From an uncultured Eubacteriales bacterium (GTDB lineage Bacteria > Bacillota > Clostridia > Oscillospirales > Oscillospiraceae), in NCBI GenBank assembly GCA_900549495.1, contig UROL01000103.1, positions 1 to 6,753 on the forward strand: a DNA stretch of 6,753 nt, in the 5' to 3' direction. Below the pieces are notes generated by a model that searched no databases, was not told the DNA's origin, and saw only the letters and a program-made list of their open reading frames with translations. Within the stretch, counting starts at the first letter, position 1. The number at the start of each line of letters is the position of its first letter. Shown in pieces: positions 1 through 6,162 of this stretch. A program made the translations under genes and the position numbers.

Positions 1-1209
1 TTGCAGCGGGATGATGTCGGTGCCCTGGTGCAGCAGCTGATAGAAGGAGTGCTGACCGTTGGTGCCGGGCTCACCGAAAATAACGGGGCCGGTGGCATAG
101 CTAACAGGCTCACCAAAGCGATTGACAGACTTGCCGTTGGACTCCATGTCCAGCTGCTGCAAGTGGGCGGGGAAACGGCTCAGCGCCTGGGAGTAAGGCA
201 GCACGGCGGTGCTGGGGTAGCCCAGGACATTGCGCTCATAAACGCCAATGAGTGCGTCCAGCATGGCGGGGTTCTTCAGTAGCTCCTCATTGGCAGCCAG
301 CTTGTCTGCCTCGGCAGCGCCCTCCAGGAATTGGGCAAACACCTCCGGGCCAAAGGCCAGAGACAGAACGGCACCGCCCACACCGGAGGAGGAGGAATAG
401 CGGCCACCGATGTAGTCATCCATAAAGAAGGCAGTGAGGTAATCGCTGCTCTTTGCCAGAGGGGAAGTCTCACTGGTAACGGCAATCATGTGCTTGGAGG
501 GATTCAGGCCCGCCTTCACCAGGGCATCCTTCACAAAGGATTCGTTGGTCAGGGTTTCCAGGGTGGTACCGGACTTGGAAACCAGGATGAACAGAGAATG
601 GGCCAAATCCAGGTTGCTCAGCACACCGGCTGCATCGTCGGGGTCCACATTGGAAATAAAGGCGGCCTTCATTTTCAGAGTGTGGTTCACCTTTGCCCAG
701 TTTTCCAGCGCCAGATAAATGGCGCGGGGGCCAAGGTCGGAGCCACCGATGCCAATCTGGCAGACGGTGGTGAACTTCTCACCGGCAGCGTTGGCAATCT
801 CACCGGAATGCACCTTGTTTGCAAAATCCGCAATCTTCTCCTGCTCGCCCAGGTAGAAAGTACGCTTGTTGACGCCGTCGGCAATTACGTCCTCCCCCAG
901 CTGACCACGGCACAGATGATGCAGCACCCGACGCTTCTCGCCGGTGTTGATAACCTCGCCATTGTAGAGGGCAGCAAACTTCTCGGTCAGCTGTGCCTCC
1001 TTGGCAAATGCAGCCATGTCGGACAAAATGGCATCATCCACGGCTCTGGCGCCGAAATTAAAGTCCATACCGGCTCCCATGGGAACAGAATAGCTCTTGA
1101 CCCGCTGGGCACCGCCCTCGCCTGCCATGGCGGCGGCGAGATTTACCTTCTTGTCCTCCTCCAGCTTATGAAAGGAAGACAGGGTATCCAAATTTTTCCA
1201 GGCAATCAT
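1..1209 (-). CDS. pgi: Glucose-6-phosphate isomerase, N-terminal 403 residues (cut by window edge)
   Basis: Cytoplasmic enzyme interconverting glucose 6-phosphate and fructose 6-phosphate in glycolysis and gluconeogenesis. Reading leftward from an ATG at 1209-1207, the frame stays open to base 1. Visible family motifs are IGIGGSDLGPR (residues 152-162), the phosphate-binding SKSGTT (211-216), GGRYSSSS with Arg270, the signature LDMESNGK with catalytic Glu356, and GTNGQHSFYQLLHQG with catalytic His387. Glu and His are 31 residues apart, as in rabbit PGI (357/388), and the numbering is nearly that of the E. coli enzyme (549 aa). It is therefore the long E. coli-like type rather than the ~450-aa Bacillus type, and roughly 145 residues, including the catalytic lysine, should lie outside the window. 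An AAGGAG site (1225-1220) stands 10 nt before the ATG, fixing the start. It has its own promoter (1265-1293). Nothing suggests it is broken. Confidence 0.97.
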   Translation of the reverse strand, partial: MIAWKNLDTLSSFHKLEEDKKVNLAAAMAGEGGAQRVKSYSVPMGAGMDFNFGARAVDDAILSDMAAFAKEAQLTEKFAALYNGEVINTGEKRRVLHHLCRGQLGEDVIADGVNKRTFYLGEQEKIADFANKVHSGEIANAAGEKFTTVCQIGIGGSDLGPRAIYLALENWAKVNHTLKMKAAFISNVDPDDAAGVLSNLDLAHSLFILVSKSGTTLETLTNESFVKDALVKAGLNPSKHMIAVTSETSPLAKSSDYLTAFFMDDYIGGRYSSSSGVGGAVLSLAFGPEVFAQFLEGAAEADKLAANEELLKNPAMLDALIGVYERNVLGYPSTAVLPYSQALSRFPAHLQQLDMESNGKSVNRFGEPVSYATGPVIFGEPGTNGQHSFYQLLHQGTDIIPLQ

Positions 1210-1270
1210 AATCGATTTTCTCCTTATCTAGTGGAATCATGCCGAATGCACGTTTTTCCAGGCAATTATA
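1193..1270. repeat. Two 18-bp near-identical direct repeats, 60 bp apart
   Basis: TTTTTCCAGGCAATCATA at 1193-1210 and TTTTTCCAGGCAATTATA at 1253-1270 match at 17 of 18 positions and are exactly 60 bp apart. On the minus strand one copy carries the pgi start codon and codons 2-6; the other carries the -10 box and the first transcribed bases. The flanks do not match. It may be a small local duplication or chance. Confidence 0.7.
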
Positions 1271-1293
1271 CTACGTCCGGCCTGAAAATTCAA
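1265..1293 (-). promoter_or_regulatory. Promoter of pgi
   Basis: On the minus strand a TTGAAT -35 box (1293-1288) and a perfect TATAAT -10 box (1270-1265) are separated by 17 bp. The expected transcript start is near 1258, leaving a ~50-nt leader before the pgi ATG. The promoter lies wholly in the short gap after the upstream lipoprotein gene (stop at 1303), so pgi can be transcribed independently, although no terminator is seen between the two genes and readthrough is possible. Confidence 0.75.
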
Positions 1294-1302
1294 CTACAGA
1301 AA

Positions 1303-2019
1303 TCAGTCAAAGGGAATCAGCAGCGGTGCACCGTCCTTGCCGCTGAGGGCCAGGTAATAATACCGGGTATTGCCGCCGGCATCGCAGAAGCTGATAGCCC
1401 GGATGGGGAGCAGCTCCCCCAGCTCCGTTTCCACCACTGTCAAATCGTTTTCCGTGATGGTAGGCTGGCGATAAAGCTCCTGCATACTGGTGCAGACATA
1501 GTTACCCTCTTCATCCACTGTCCCTTCCAGCTTATAGAAGGTAAAATTGGTAACGGTGGTATCAAAAGTCAGCAGAATTCTGTTGGCATAGCCGCTTTCT
1601 GTGCCGTCGCTGTAAAAAAAATACTCCGGCCTTTGGGCCAGCAGACGGTCAATGGCATACTCTGCATAGACATTGGTGGTTTGTTGGCTTGCCTCCGGCT
1701 TCCGGCTCCAAACGGTGCCGTCGGTGCAGGTCCAGGAATCCAGGCCGTCATAAGTAAAAAACCGGTCCTGCCGGTCCAGGTAGCGGTGGTCTGCCAGAAG
1801 ATAAACCGTGGTGCTCTCCCCTTCCGGGCCTACCAGCTCCACCACATCCTCCCAAAACTGCGTGGGAACGGTTTCCGTTTCTGGCTGGGTTGGGGGTGGG
1901 GACTGAACAATGGGCTCGGTAGGGTCGTCCTGCATCTCCCGGCGCTCCTGACAGGCTGCGAGGGAGAGAACCAGCACCGCTGCGGCAGCAGCGGCTGCCA
2001 CTCTGTCCATTCGATTCAT
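1303..2019 (-). CDS. Predicted lipoprotein of unknown function
   Basis: A 238-aa protein I do not recognise. It begins with a short basic stretch (MNRMDR), a hydrophobic run rich in alanine (residues 7-22) and a lipobox LAAC, so Cys23 is the predicted lipid-modified residue and the mature protein should be anchored on the outer face of the membrane. After it comes an acidic, proline- and threonine-rich linker (~24-55), then a domain rich in aromatic and beta-prone residues with several YYY/YFF clusters. The ATG at 2019-2017 is preferred over one 21 codons upstream because AGGAAGGAGC lies 7 nt before it, and because the longer start would put a charged extension before the signal peptide. It is transcribed from a consensus promoter, divergently from the beta-helix gene, and sits upstream of pgi in the same direction. 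It could be a small solute- or cell-wall-interacting protein, but no function can be assigned. Confidence 0.85.
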   Translation of the reverse strand: MNRMDRVAAAAAAAVLVLSLAACQERREMQDDPTEPIVQSPPPTQPETETVPTQFWEDVVELVGPEGESTTVYLLADHRYLDRQDRFFTYDGLDSWTCTDGTVWSRKPEASQQTTNVYAEYAIDRLLAQRPEYFFYSDGTESGYANRILLTFDTTVTNFTFYKLEGTVDEEGNYVCTSMQELYRQPTITENDLTVVETELGELLPIRAISFCDAGGNTRYYYLALSGKDGAPLLIPFD

Positions 2020-2081
2020 ATATATAGCTCCTTCCTGTTTCGGACATGGTTTGGTAACATTGTTTTCCGATTGGTCTGGCA

Positions 2082-2110
2082 ATTATAGCCGTTCCCCTTC
2101 CAAATGTCAA
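2082..2110 (-). promoter_or_regulatory. Perfect consensus promoter of the lipoprotein gene
   Basis: Reading leftward, TTGACA (2110-2105) and TATAAT (2087-2082) match the sigma-A/sigma-70 consensus at all 12 positions with the ideal 17-bp spacer. The predicted start is near 2075, giving a leader of about 56 nt. The AT-rich tandem repeat just upstream (2116-2162) could act as an UP element. The first ten bases, TATAATTGCC, are identical to those at the pgi -10 box. Confidence 0.85.
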
Positions 2111-2115
2111 TGGTG

Positions 2116-2162
2116 CTAAATAATTATTAAGATTTCTTTCTAAATAATTATTAAGATTTCTT
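2116..2162. repeat. AT-rich tandem repeat, two 23-bp copies with 24-bp period
   Basis: Copies at 2116-2138 and 2140-2162 are identical (CTAAATAATTATTAAG then ATTTCTT), separated by one T. Each contains the perfect 10-bp palindrome AATAATTATT (2119-2128 and 2143-2152). The second copy ends in a 16-bp dyad, ATTAAGA-TT-TCTTAAT (2150-2165). The block fills the space between the two divergent -35 boxes. It could be an UP element for either promoter, a bent segment or a protein-binding site. Confidence 0.9.
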
Positions 2163-2170
2163 AATCTATA

Positions 2171-2199
2171 TTGACAGATTAGGTTTAACGTGTTAAACT
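2171..2199 (+). promoter_or_regulatory. Promoter of the beta-helix / BlaI / M56 operon
   Basis: A perfect TTGACA -35 box (2171-2176) is followed after 17 bp by TAAACT (2194-2199), a 4-of-6 match to TATAAT preceded by the extended -10 element TGT (2191-2193). The expected start is near 2206. The -10 region is built into the first inverted repeat, so repressor and RNA polymerase would compete for it. An AT-rich tract lies upstream. Confidence 0.7.
2183..2198. promoter_or_regulatory. Operator-like inverted repeat 1
   Basis: GTTTAAC-GT-GTTAAAC: perfect 7-bp arms around a 2-bp centre, overlapping the spacer and -10 box of the rightward promoter. Even symmetry around a central CG-like core resembles LacI-family operators. 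It lacks the TACA/TGTA core of known BlaI/MecI/CopY sites, but the operon encodes a BlaI-family repressor, and autoregulation through this site is the other obvious possibility. Confidence 0.65.
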
Positions 2200-2209
2200 T
2201 CAATCACAA

Positions 2210-2227
2210 GGTTTAGCGCGTTAAACC
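2210..2227. promoter_or_regulatory. Operator-like inverted repeat 2
   Basis: GGTTTAGCGCGTTAAACC: 9-bp arms with one mismatch, and the same sequence family as inverted repeat 1. The centres are 28 bp apart. It covers about +4 to +21 of the predicted transcript, a typical roadblock or second-operator position. Two copies of one dyad at a single promoter argue for a real repressor site. Confidence 0.65.
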
Positions 2228-2256
2228 AATCTAAAAAACAAAAGGAGACATTTCCC

Positions 2257-3045
2257 ATGAAACAGACAATTATTGCAGCCCTCGTTTTTTCTCTGGCGCT
2301 AACATTGTTCCTTGGTATTCTCCCCGGAGCCGGCGCAGAGGAAGCAGTTCCCACCGAGCCGGTGGAATATGTGCCGGTGAGCACCGGTGATCAAACCCAG
2401 GTCCATGTTTCCACCGTGGACGAATTTCTGAAAGCACTGGCACCGGATACCGAAATCATCCTGGATGCCGAGTTTTACGACCTGAGCACCGCCACCGGCT
2501 ACGGCACCCAGAACAGCACCTACTACCGCTGGGAGGAAGTATTTGACGGCGTTCAGCTGACCATTCAGAACCTCAGCAATCTGACCATCCGTGCCGAAGG
2601 CGACGATGTAAAGGCCCACACCGTCTCCGCCCGCCCCCGGTATGCCCACGTTATCAATTTTGAAAACTGCTCCAACATCATGGTGGAGGGCTTCACGTCC
2701 GGTCACACCTTCGAGCCCGGCTCCTGCGCTGGCGGCGTGATTGGATTCAATAACTGCGAGGATGTGCTGGTGAATAACTGCGGGCTGTATGGCTGCGGCG
2801 TGGTTGGCATTTGGGGTGCAAACACCAAGGGCGTTCAGGTGACCAACAGCGACATCTATGAATGCAGCTGGGGCGGCGTTTACATGATGTTCTGCAAGGA
2901 TGTGACCTTCAACGGGAATACCATCCGGGATTTGGGCGAAGAATTTATGGGTCAGTGGTCTGATGGCACCCCCTTCATGCTCCACGACACCACCGGAATC
3001 ACCATCAACGGCGAAGCAATGCGAGATAACTACATCGGAGACTAA
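2257..3045 (+). CDS. Secreted right-handed parallel beta-helix protein
   Basis: A 262-aa exported protein. Residues 1-27 are a signal peptide (MKQ, hydrophobic core 5-22, cleavage predicted after AGA at 27, before EE). No anchor or sortase motif is visible, so it is probably released or loosely held at the surface. Residues ~50-75 (STVDEFLKAL, then TEIILDAEFYDL) form the start often seen in NosD/pectate-lyase-like folds. From ~105 to 262 there are short rungs of about 20-25 residues of the type N-L-T-I, FENCSNIMVEGF, FNNCEDVLVNNC, TKGVQVTNSDIYECSWGGV and CKDVTFNGNTI, typical of parallel beta-helix repeats. Substrate or ligand is unknown; such folds usually bind or cleave polysaccharides, but I see no catalytic signature. 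AAGGAGA stands about 10 nt before the ATG. It is first in the operon under the double operator, 59 nt ahead of the BlaI-like gene, and is thus the probable output gene of that regulatory pair. Confidence 0.88.
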   Translation: MKQTIIAALVFSLALTLFLGILPGAGAEEAVPTEPVEYVPVSTGDQTQVHVSTVDEFLKALAPDTEIILDAEFYDLSTATGYGTQNSTYYRWEEVFDGVQLTIQNLSNLTIRAEGDDVKAHTVSARPRYAHVINFENCSNIMVEGFTSGHTFEPGSCAGGVIGFNNCEDVLVNNCGLYGCGVVGIWGANTKGVQVTNSDIYECSWGGVYMMFCKDVTFNGNTIRDLGEEFMGQWSDGTPFMLHDTTGITINGEAMRDNYIGD

Positions 3046-3104
3046 TCTTTCCAAAAAGCACCTCCGGCTTTGCACCGGATGAAAATGTAAAAAGGAGGAA
3101 TAAC
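3046..3104 (+). other. Short gap inside the operon, no clear terminator or promoter
   Basis: The 59 nt between the beta-helix gene and the repressor gene contain one weak 5-bp stem (TCCGG, 7-nt loop, CCGGA) without a T run, then a strong AAAAGGAGG ribosome binding site 7 nt before the ATG at 3105. I see no -35/-10 pair and no TACA/TGTA BlaI-type dyad, so cotranscription from the 2171 promoter is the simplest reading. Confidence 0.6.
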
Positions 3105-3476
3105 ATGGCAGCGCCAAAAATCTTTGAAAGTGAATACCGCTTCTGCCTGCTGCTGTGGGACCACGAGCCGGTCAATTCCACCCGGCTGGTGGCACTGTGC
3201 AAGGAGCAGCTGGGGTGGTCGAAAGCCACCACCTATACGGTCATCCGGCGGCTGGAGGAACGGGGCGTGGTAAAAAACGAAAACGCCACCGTCACCAGTC
3301 TCATCTCCAAAGAGGATGCCCAAAAAAGCCGACTGGACGAAATGATGGAAGATACCTTTGAAGGCTCTATGCCTGCGTTTCTGGCAGCCTTTTCTCGCAC
3401 CAAGCGGCTGACCAGAAGCGAGGTAAAGCAGCTTCAGGACTTCATCGACAGCTATCAAGAGGAGGGAGAACCATGA
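3105..3476 (+). CDS. BlaI/MecI-family transcriptional repressor
   Basis: A 123-aa winged-helix repressor, the usual length for the family (MecI, BlaI and CopY are about 120-150 aa). The N-terminal domain (residues ~4-70) shows the family pattern: E-x-x-F-x-L-L-W, then the recognition helix SKATTYTVIRRLEERG (39-54) and a wing with VVKNENATVTSLIS. The C-terminal helices (~75-120) are the dimerisation part. In MecI/BlaI the partner protease cleaves an Asn-Phe bond in a LNF motif; the aligned position here reads AAF (Ala95-Phe96), so the Phe is kept and the Asn is not. The stop overlaps the start of the M56 gene by four bases (ATGA, 3473-3476), a standard sign of coupled translation and of a BlaI-BlaR1-type pair. 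It probably represses its own operon, but the sites at 2183-2227 do not match the classical BlaI operator. The family call is firm; target and ligand are unknown. Confidence 0.95.
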   Translation: MAAPKIFESEYRFCLLLWDHEPVNSTRLVALCKEQLGWSKATTYTVIRRLEERGVVKNENATVTSLISKEDAQKSRLDEMMEDTFEGSMPAFLAAFSRTKRLTRSEVKQLQDFIDSYQEEGEP

Positions 3477-4168
3477 TCCGGTTTTGTCAGAATCTTCTCA
3501 CTGCAAGCATTCATGGCAGCGTTGTCATTCTGGCAGTCATGCTTCTGCGGCTGCTGCTGAAAAAAACGCCCCGCAAGTACATCTGCTTCCTTTGGATGCT
3601 GGCAGGCATCCGGCTGCTGATGCCCATTTCCGTCCAAAGTACCTTTAGCCTACAGCCCACTTCCATCCGGCTGCCCGCCATCTCCTCTCAGCTGGTATGG
3701 ATTGTATGGGGATGCGTTGCCGCACTGATTGTGGCAGTCAGTCTGCTTGCCTATCTGCGGCTGCAAAAGCAGGTCAAGGGTGCCGCCAAGGTACGGGGCG
3801 GTTATGAATCCGACAAGATTGATACCGCTTTTGTACTGGGCTTCTTCAAGCCGAAGATTTACATTCCCAGCGGCATGAGCCCCGCCGCCCGGACACAGAT
3901 TCTGGCCCACGAGCGCACCCATCTGGAAAAGGGCGACCACTGGATGAAGGTCATTGCCTTTCTTGCGCTGGCACTGCACTGGTTCAATCCCCTGGTGTGG
4001 GTTGCCTATCTGATGCTGTGCAAGGACATTGAGATTGCCTGCGACGAGCGAGTGGTGCAGTTTATGGAGCTGGACGAGCGGAAGCAATATGCCTCTGCCC
4101 TGCTGCAATGCAGCACCAATCGGATTTACTATGCCGCCTGCCCCGTTGCCTTTGGTGAGTCAGCGTGA
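3473..4168 (+). CDS. M56 (BlaR1/MecR1-like) membrane metalloprotease, N-terminal part ending at a frame break
   Basis: A 231-aa product corresponding to the intramembrane-protease half of a BlaR1-like sensor. Hydrophobic segments lie at ~10-29, ~35-52 and ~74-95, followed by the cytosolic zinc protease. HERTH (146-150) is the HExxH zinc motif, and DIEIACDE (185-192) is the conserved downstream element whose Glu187 is the likely third zinc ligand; another hydrophobic stretch (160-182) lies between them. In known systems this domain is switched on by an external ligand and inactivates the BlaI partner. The frame ends at CPVAFGES-A-stop. In full-length clostridial relatives CPVAFGE leads directly into V-x-V-K and the last membrane helix, which here continues in another frame from 4159. 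The catalytic elements are intact, so this half could still fold, but it lacks its final helix and sensor. It overlaps the repressor gene by 4 nt. Confidence 0.9.
   Translation: MIRFCQNLLTASIHGSVVILAVMLLRLLLKKTPRKYICFLWMLAGIRLLMPISVQSTFSLQPTSIRLPAISSQLVWIVWGCVAALIVAVSLLAYLRLQKQVKGAAKVRGGYESDKIDTAFVLGFFKPKIYIPSGMSPAARTQILAHERTHLEKGDHWMKVIAFLALALHWFNPLVWVAYLMLCKDIEIACDERVVQFMELDERKQYASALLQCSTNRIYYAACPVAFGESA
4154..4168 (+). other. Frame break / GTGA overlap within the BlaR1-like sensor gene
   Basis: The upstream frame reads GGT GAG TCA GCG TGA. The downstream frame opens at 4159 and reads GTC AGC GTG AAA. Reading the G at 4159 twice, or one extra G after 4159, would give GGT GAG GTC AGC GTG AAA (G-E-V-S-V-K), which is what the family normally has. 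One base is therefore missing relative to an intact gene. GTG (4165-4167) overlaps TGA (4166-4168) as GTGA, so a coupled restart is also possible, with GGTGAG (4154-4159) as a weak ribosome binding site. No slippery heptamer is seen. Confidence 0.8.
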
Positions 4169-6162
4169 AATACCGCATTAAATCCGCCCTGAGCTATCGC
4201 AAGCCCGCCGTCTGGATGAGCCTGATGGGGGTGCTGTCCATTGCCTTTGTATCCCTGTGCCTGCTGACGAATCCCGCCCAGGCGGTTTCCGATCCCCAGG
4301 CGGCCTTGCAGCAAAGCAGCCATCAAGCACCGGAAAGCCTCAGCTTTGCCGAAGCACCGGCGCTGGAGCCGAACCCGGATTGGGGCATCACGCTATACAT
4401 GGATGCCACCTCCCCCACCGGCGGTTACTTTGCGTGTGTTGTGGAGGAGCGGTTCATCCTCGGCTCCGAGAGCATGACCATTGACAACTCCCGTCTGGAG
4501 CGCTGGAACGGCACATCATGGGAGCCGGTGGAAGGCCCTGACCCTTACTATAATGTGGTAAAGACGAGAATCGGGTTCGCCCAGAGCAGAAACTACAGCA
4601 TTGGCGACTATGGCTATGACATTGACTGGGCGCTGAACTATGGTGCCCTCCCCGCCGGTGACTACCGCATCGTAATGACCATTAGCAGCGACACGGAATC
4701 CGCCACTTTCCAGACCGGCTTCCGCATTTACCGGGAGAAATTGCCCGACAGTGAGGAAGACGCTCTGACCCGCTGCACCAATGCGCTGAACGCACTGAGC
4801 AGCCAAGACCGCTATTCTGTTTTCCTCTCGGAGGAAAGCCCTGCCGGAAACATCCAGCCTGTTTGCCAGATTCAGTATGACAGACGCGGCAACAGTACTG
4901 CCACCTATTTTTATGGGGAGTTCCAGGTATCTTCCGGCAAGGTGGACGAATATGGCCACCCATGCCTCTCCTGGGCAAAGGATTACCAGTTGAATCAAAA
5001 CCGGAAATTCCTGTTCCCAGAGGGCAAATCCAGAATCAGCCAGGAGGAAATCAGCTTCTGCTCCGCATGGGCGGATTGCCACGGCAACATCCATCACGGA
5101 ACCGACACCTTCCGCTTCAAGCCCAACGGAAATCTCCTTTCCGTTGACCGGATTGACGAAACCCTGGCAGAAGACGGCACTGTCTCCAATCGCAGCCACA
5201 TCCGGCTGGATTCCAAAGAGATTTCCACCTCTCTCCCCAGCCAGTATGAGCCGCAGGACTCCTTCACCGACCAGCAGCGCTCCCCCTGGGGCATCTTCTT
5301 CCGGGTGGATGACGATTTGCTCAAGGGCTGGGGCGGCGAGGTGTGGTTTGCCACCAACATCACCGGTGTCTCCAAGATTACCACCGACTGCCGCTATTGG
5401 CTTGAAAAATGGGAGACTGACCGCTGGGTGCGGCTGGGCGACCAGAATAAAGAGGGCAGCTGGGGCGAGGAAACCATCCCTGTTATGGGTCGAACCACCA
5501 TTGTCAATGTGGATTGGTCGGATGCCTATGGCACGCTGGATGCCGGGATTTACCGCATGGGCAAGCGCTTCTATCAGGGTGAGGAATCCATCGTCCAGTA
5601 TGCAGAGTTCTCCATTCCCCTTGCCGGCGGCGTTCATGGCAAGGGCGCAGAGGAAGCGCTGGCCCGGGTGGATGCAGCCATTGAAGCGCTGAAGCAAAAG
5701 GGATTCCGCATGGAGATGTACGAGGTATACTCCACCGACTATTTTGCCGCAGAGGATCTGCAAGAAGTCATCTGGCGGGACGGTGGGACGGAAGCATACG
5801 ACATTTATGGCTCCACCGGCTACCGGCACAGCTTCACGGAAACCGCAGATTCCCAGGTGATGTTTGAGAGCTGGTGCGAACGCAGCTACGGAAACGAGAA
5901 CCGGGAGAGCTACTACATCTCCAAGGATTACAACGTCATCAGCGACCGGGAAATCAGCTTTGCCTATTCCTACTCCCAGGAGAGCAGCACCGACCCCATC
6001 CGCATTTACACCTATCTATTCGATGAGGACGGCGGTCTTCGGGAAATTCAAACCGTTTACCGCTCACAATCAGGGTGGCGTACAGCTACCCGTTATGTGG
6101 TCACGGACACCCCGGAAAGTGAGATTAAAGCATGGGTAGAAAAAGTAAAATCAGGGCAATAA
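4165..6162 (+). CDS. Sensor half of the BlaR1-like protein: last membrane helix plus duplicated extracellular domains
   Basis: A 665-codon frame from GTG. Residues 1-15 (KYRIKSALSYRKPA) and a membrane helix (~16-35, ending CLLTNP) match the segment that follows the protease domain in clostridial M56 proteins, so this is the second part of the gene at 3473. The rest should be extracellular and is built as two related units. Unit 1 has an Ig-like beta part (~72-192, from WGITLYM to LPAGDYRIVM) and an alpha/beta part (~193-360). Unit 2 has the same order (~375-488, from WGIFFRV to LDAGIYRMGK, then ~493-655). Matching landmarks are ISQEEISF / ISDREISF and FKPNGNLLSV / FDEDGGLREI. No penicillin-binding motifs (SxxK, SxN, KTG) stand out, so beta-lactam sensing is unlikely and the ligand is unknown. 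Whether it is made separately from GTG, joined by frameshifting, or dead is open. Its own end is doubtful, because coding-like sequence continues in the third frame to 6299. Confidence 0.82.
   Translation: MKYRIKSALSYRKPAVWMSLMGVLSIAFVSLCLLTNPAQAVSDPQAALQQSSHQAPESLSFAEAPALEPNPDWGITLYMDATSPTGGYFACVVEERFILGSESMTIDNSRLERWNGTSWEPVEGPDPYYNVVKTRIGFAQSRNYSIGDYGYDIDWALNYGALPAGDYRIVMTISSDTESATFQTGFRIYREKLPDSEEDALTRCTNALNALSSQDRYSVFLSEESPAGNIQPVCQIQYDRRGNSTATYFYGEFQVSSGKVDEYGHPCLSWAKDYQLNQNRKFLFPEGKSRISQEEISFCSAWADCHGNIHHGTDTFRFKPNGNLLSVDRIDETLAEDGTVSNRSHIRLDSKEISTSLPSQYEPQDSFTDQQRSPWGIFFRVDDDLLKGWGGEVWFATNITGVSKITTDCRYWLEKWETDRWVRLGDQNKEGSWGEETIPVMGRTTIVNVDWSDAYGTLDAGIYRMGKRFYQGEESIVQYAEFSIPLAGGVHGKGAEEALARVDAAIEALKQKGFRMEMYEVYSTDYFAAEDLQEVIWRDGGTEAYDIYGSTGYRHSFTETADSQVMFESWCERSYGNENRESYYISKDYNVISDREISFAYSYSQESSTDPIRIYTYLFDEDGGLREIQTVYRSQSGWRTATRYVVTDTPESEIKAWVEKVKSGQ

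Noticed and set aside
331..2088. Long plus-strand open frame (585 codons) opposite pgi and the lipoprotein gene
   Set aside because: It lies antisense to pgi and to the lipoprotein gene, both of which have clear family motifs or a signal peptide, ribosome sites and promoters. Its translation is low-complexity and histidine/glycine-rich, without a ribosome site.
2183..2227. CRISPR-like or transposon-end repeats
   Set aside because: There are only two short dyads of operator size, placed on a promoter, with no further units, spacers or transposase nearby.
3063..3080. Possible terminator between the beta-helix and repressor genes
   Set aside because: The stem is only 5 bp (TCCGG/CCGGA) and is followed by GAAAATG rather than a T run.
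2299..3117. Minus-strand open frame (272 codons) opposite the beta-helix gene
   Set aside because: The plus strand has a signal peptide, a ribosome site and beta-helix rungs. The antisense product has none of these.
4150..4168. Programmed -1 frameshift signal at the sensor break
   Set aside because: The geometry (re-reading one G after GAG) would restore the family sequence, but there is no X-XXY-YYZ heptamer and no obvious stimulatory hairpin directly after it, so I do not call it a programmed site.
4516..5829. Minus-strand open frame (437 codons) opposite the sensor gene
   Set aside because: It is a mirror frame of a GC-rich coding region with no ribosome site, promoter or recognisable domain. 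The plus-strand frame has a membrane helix and repeated domains.
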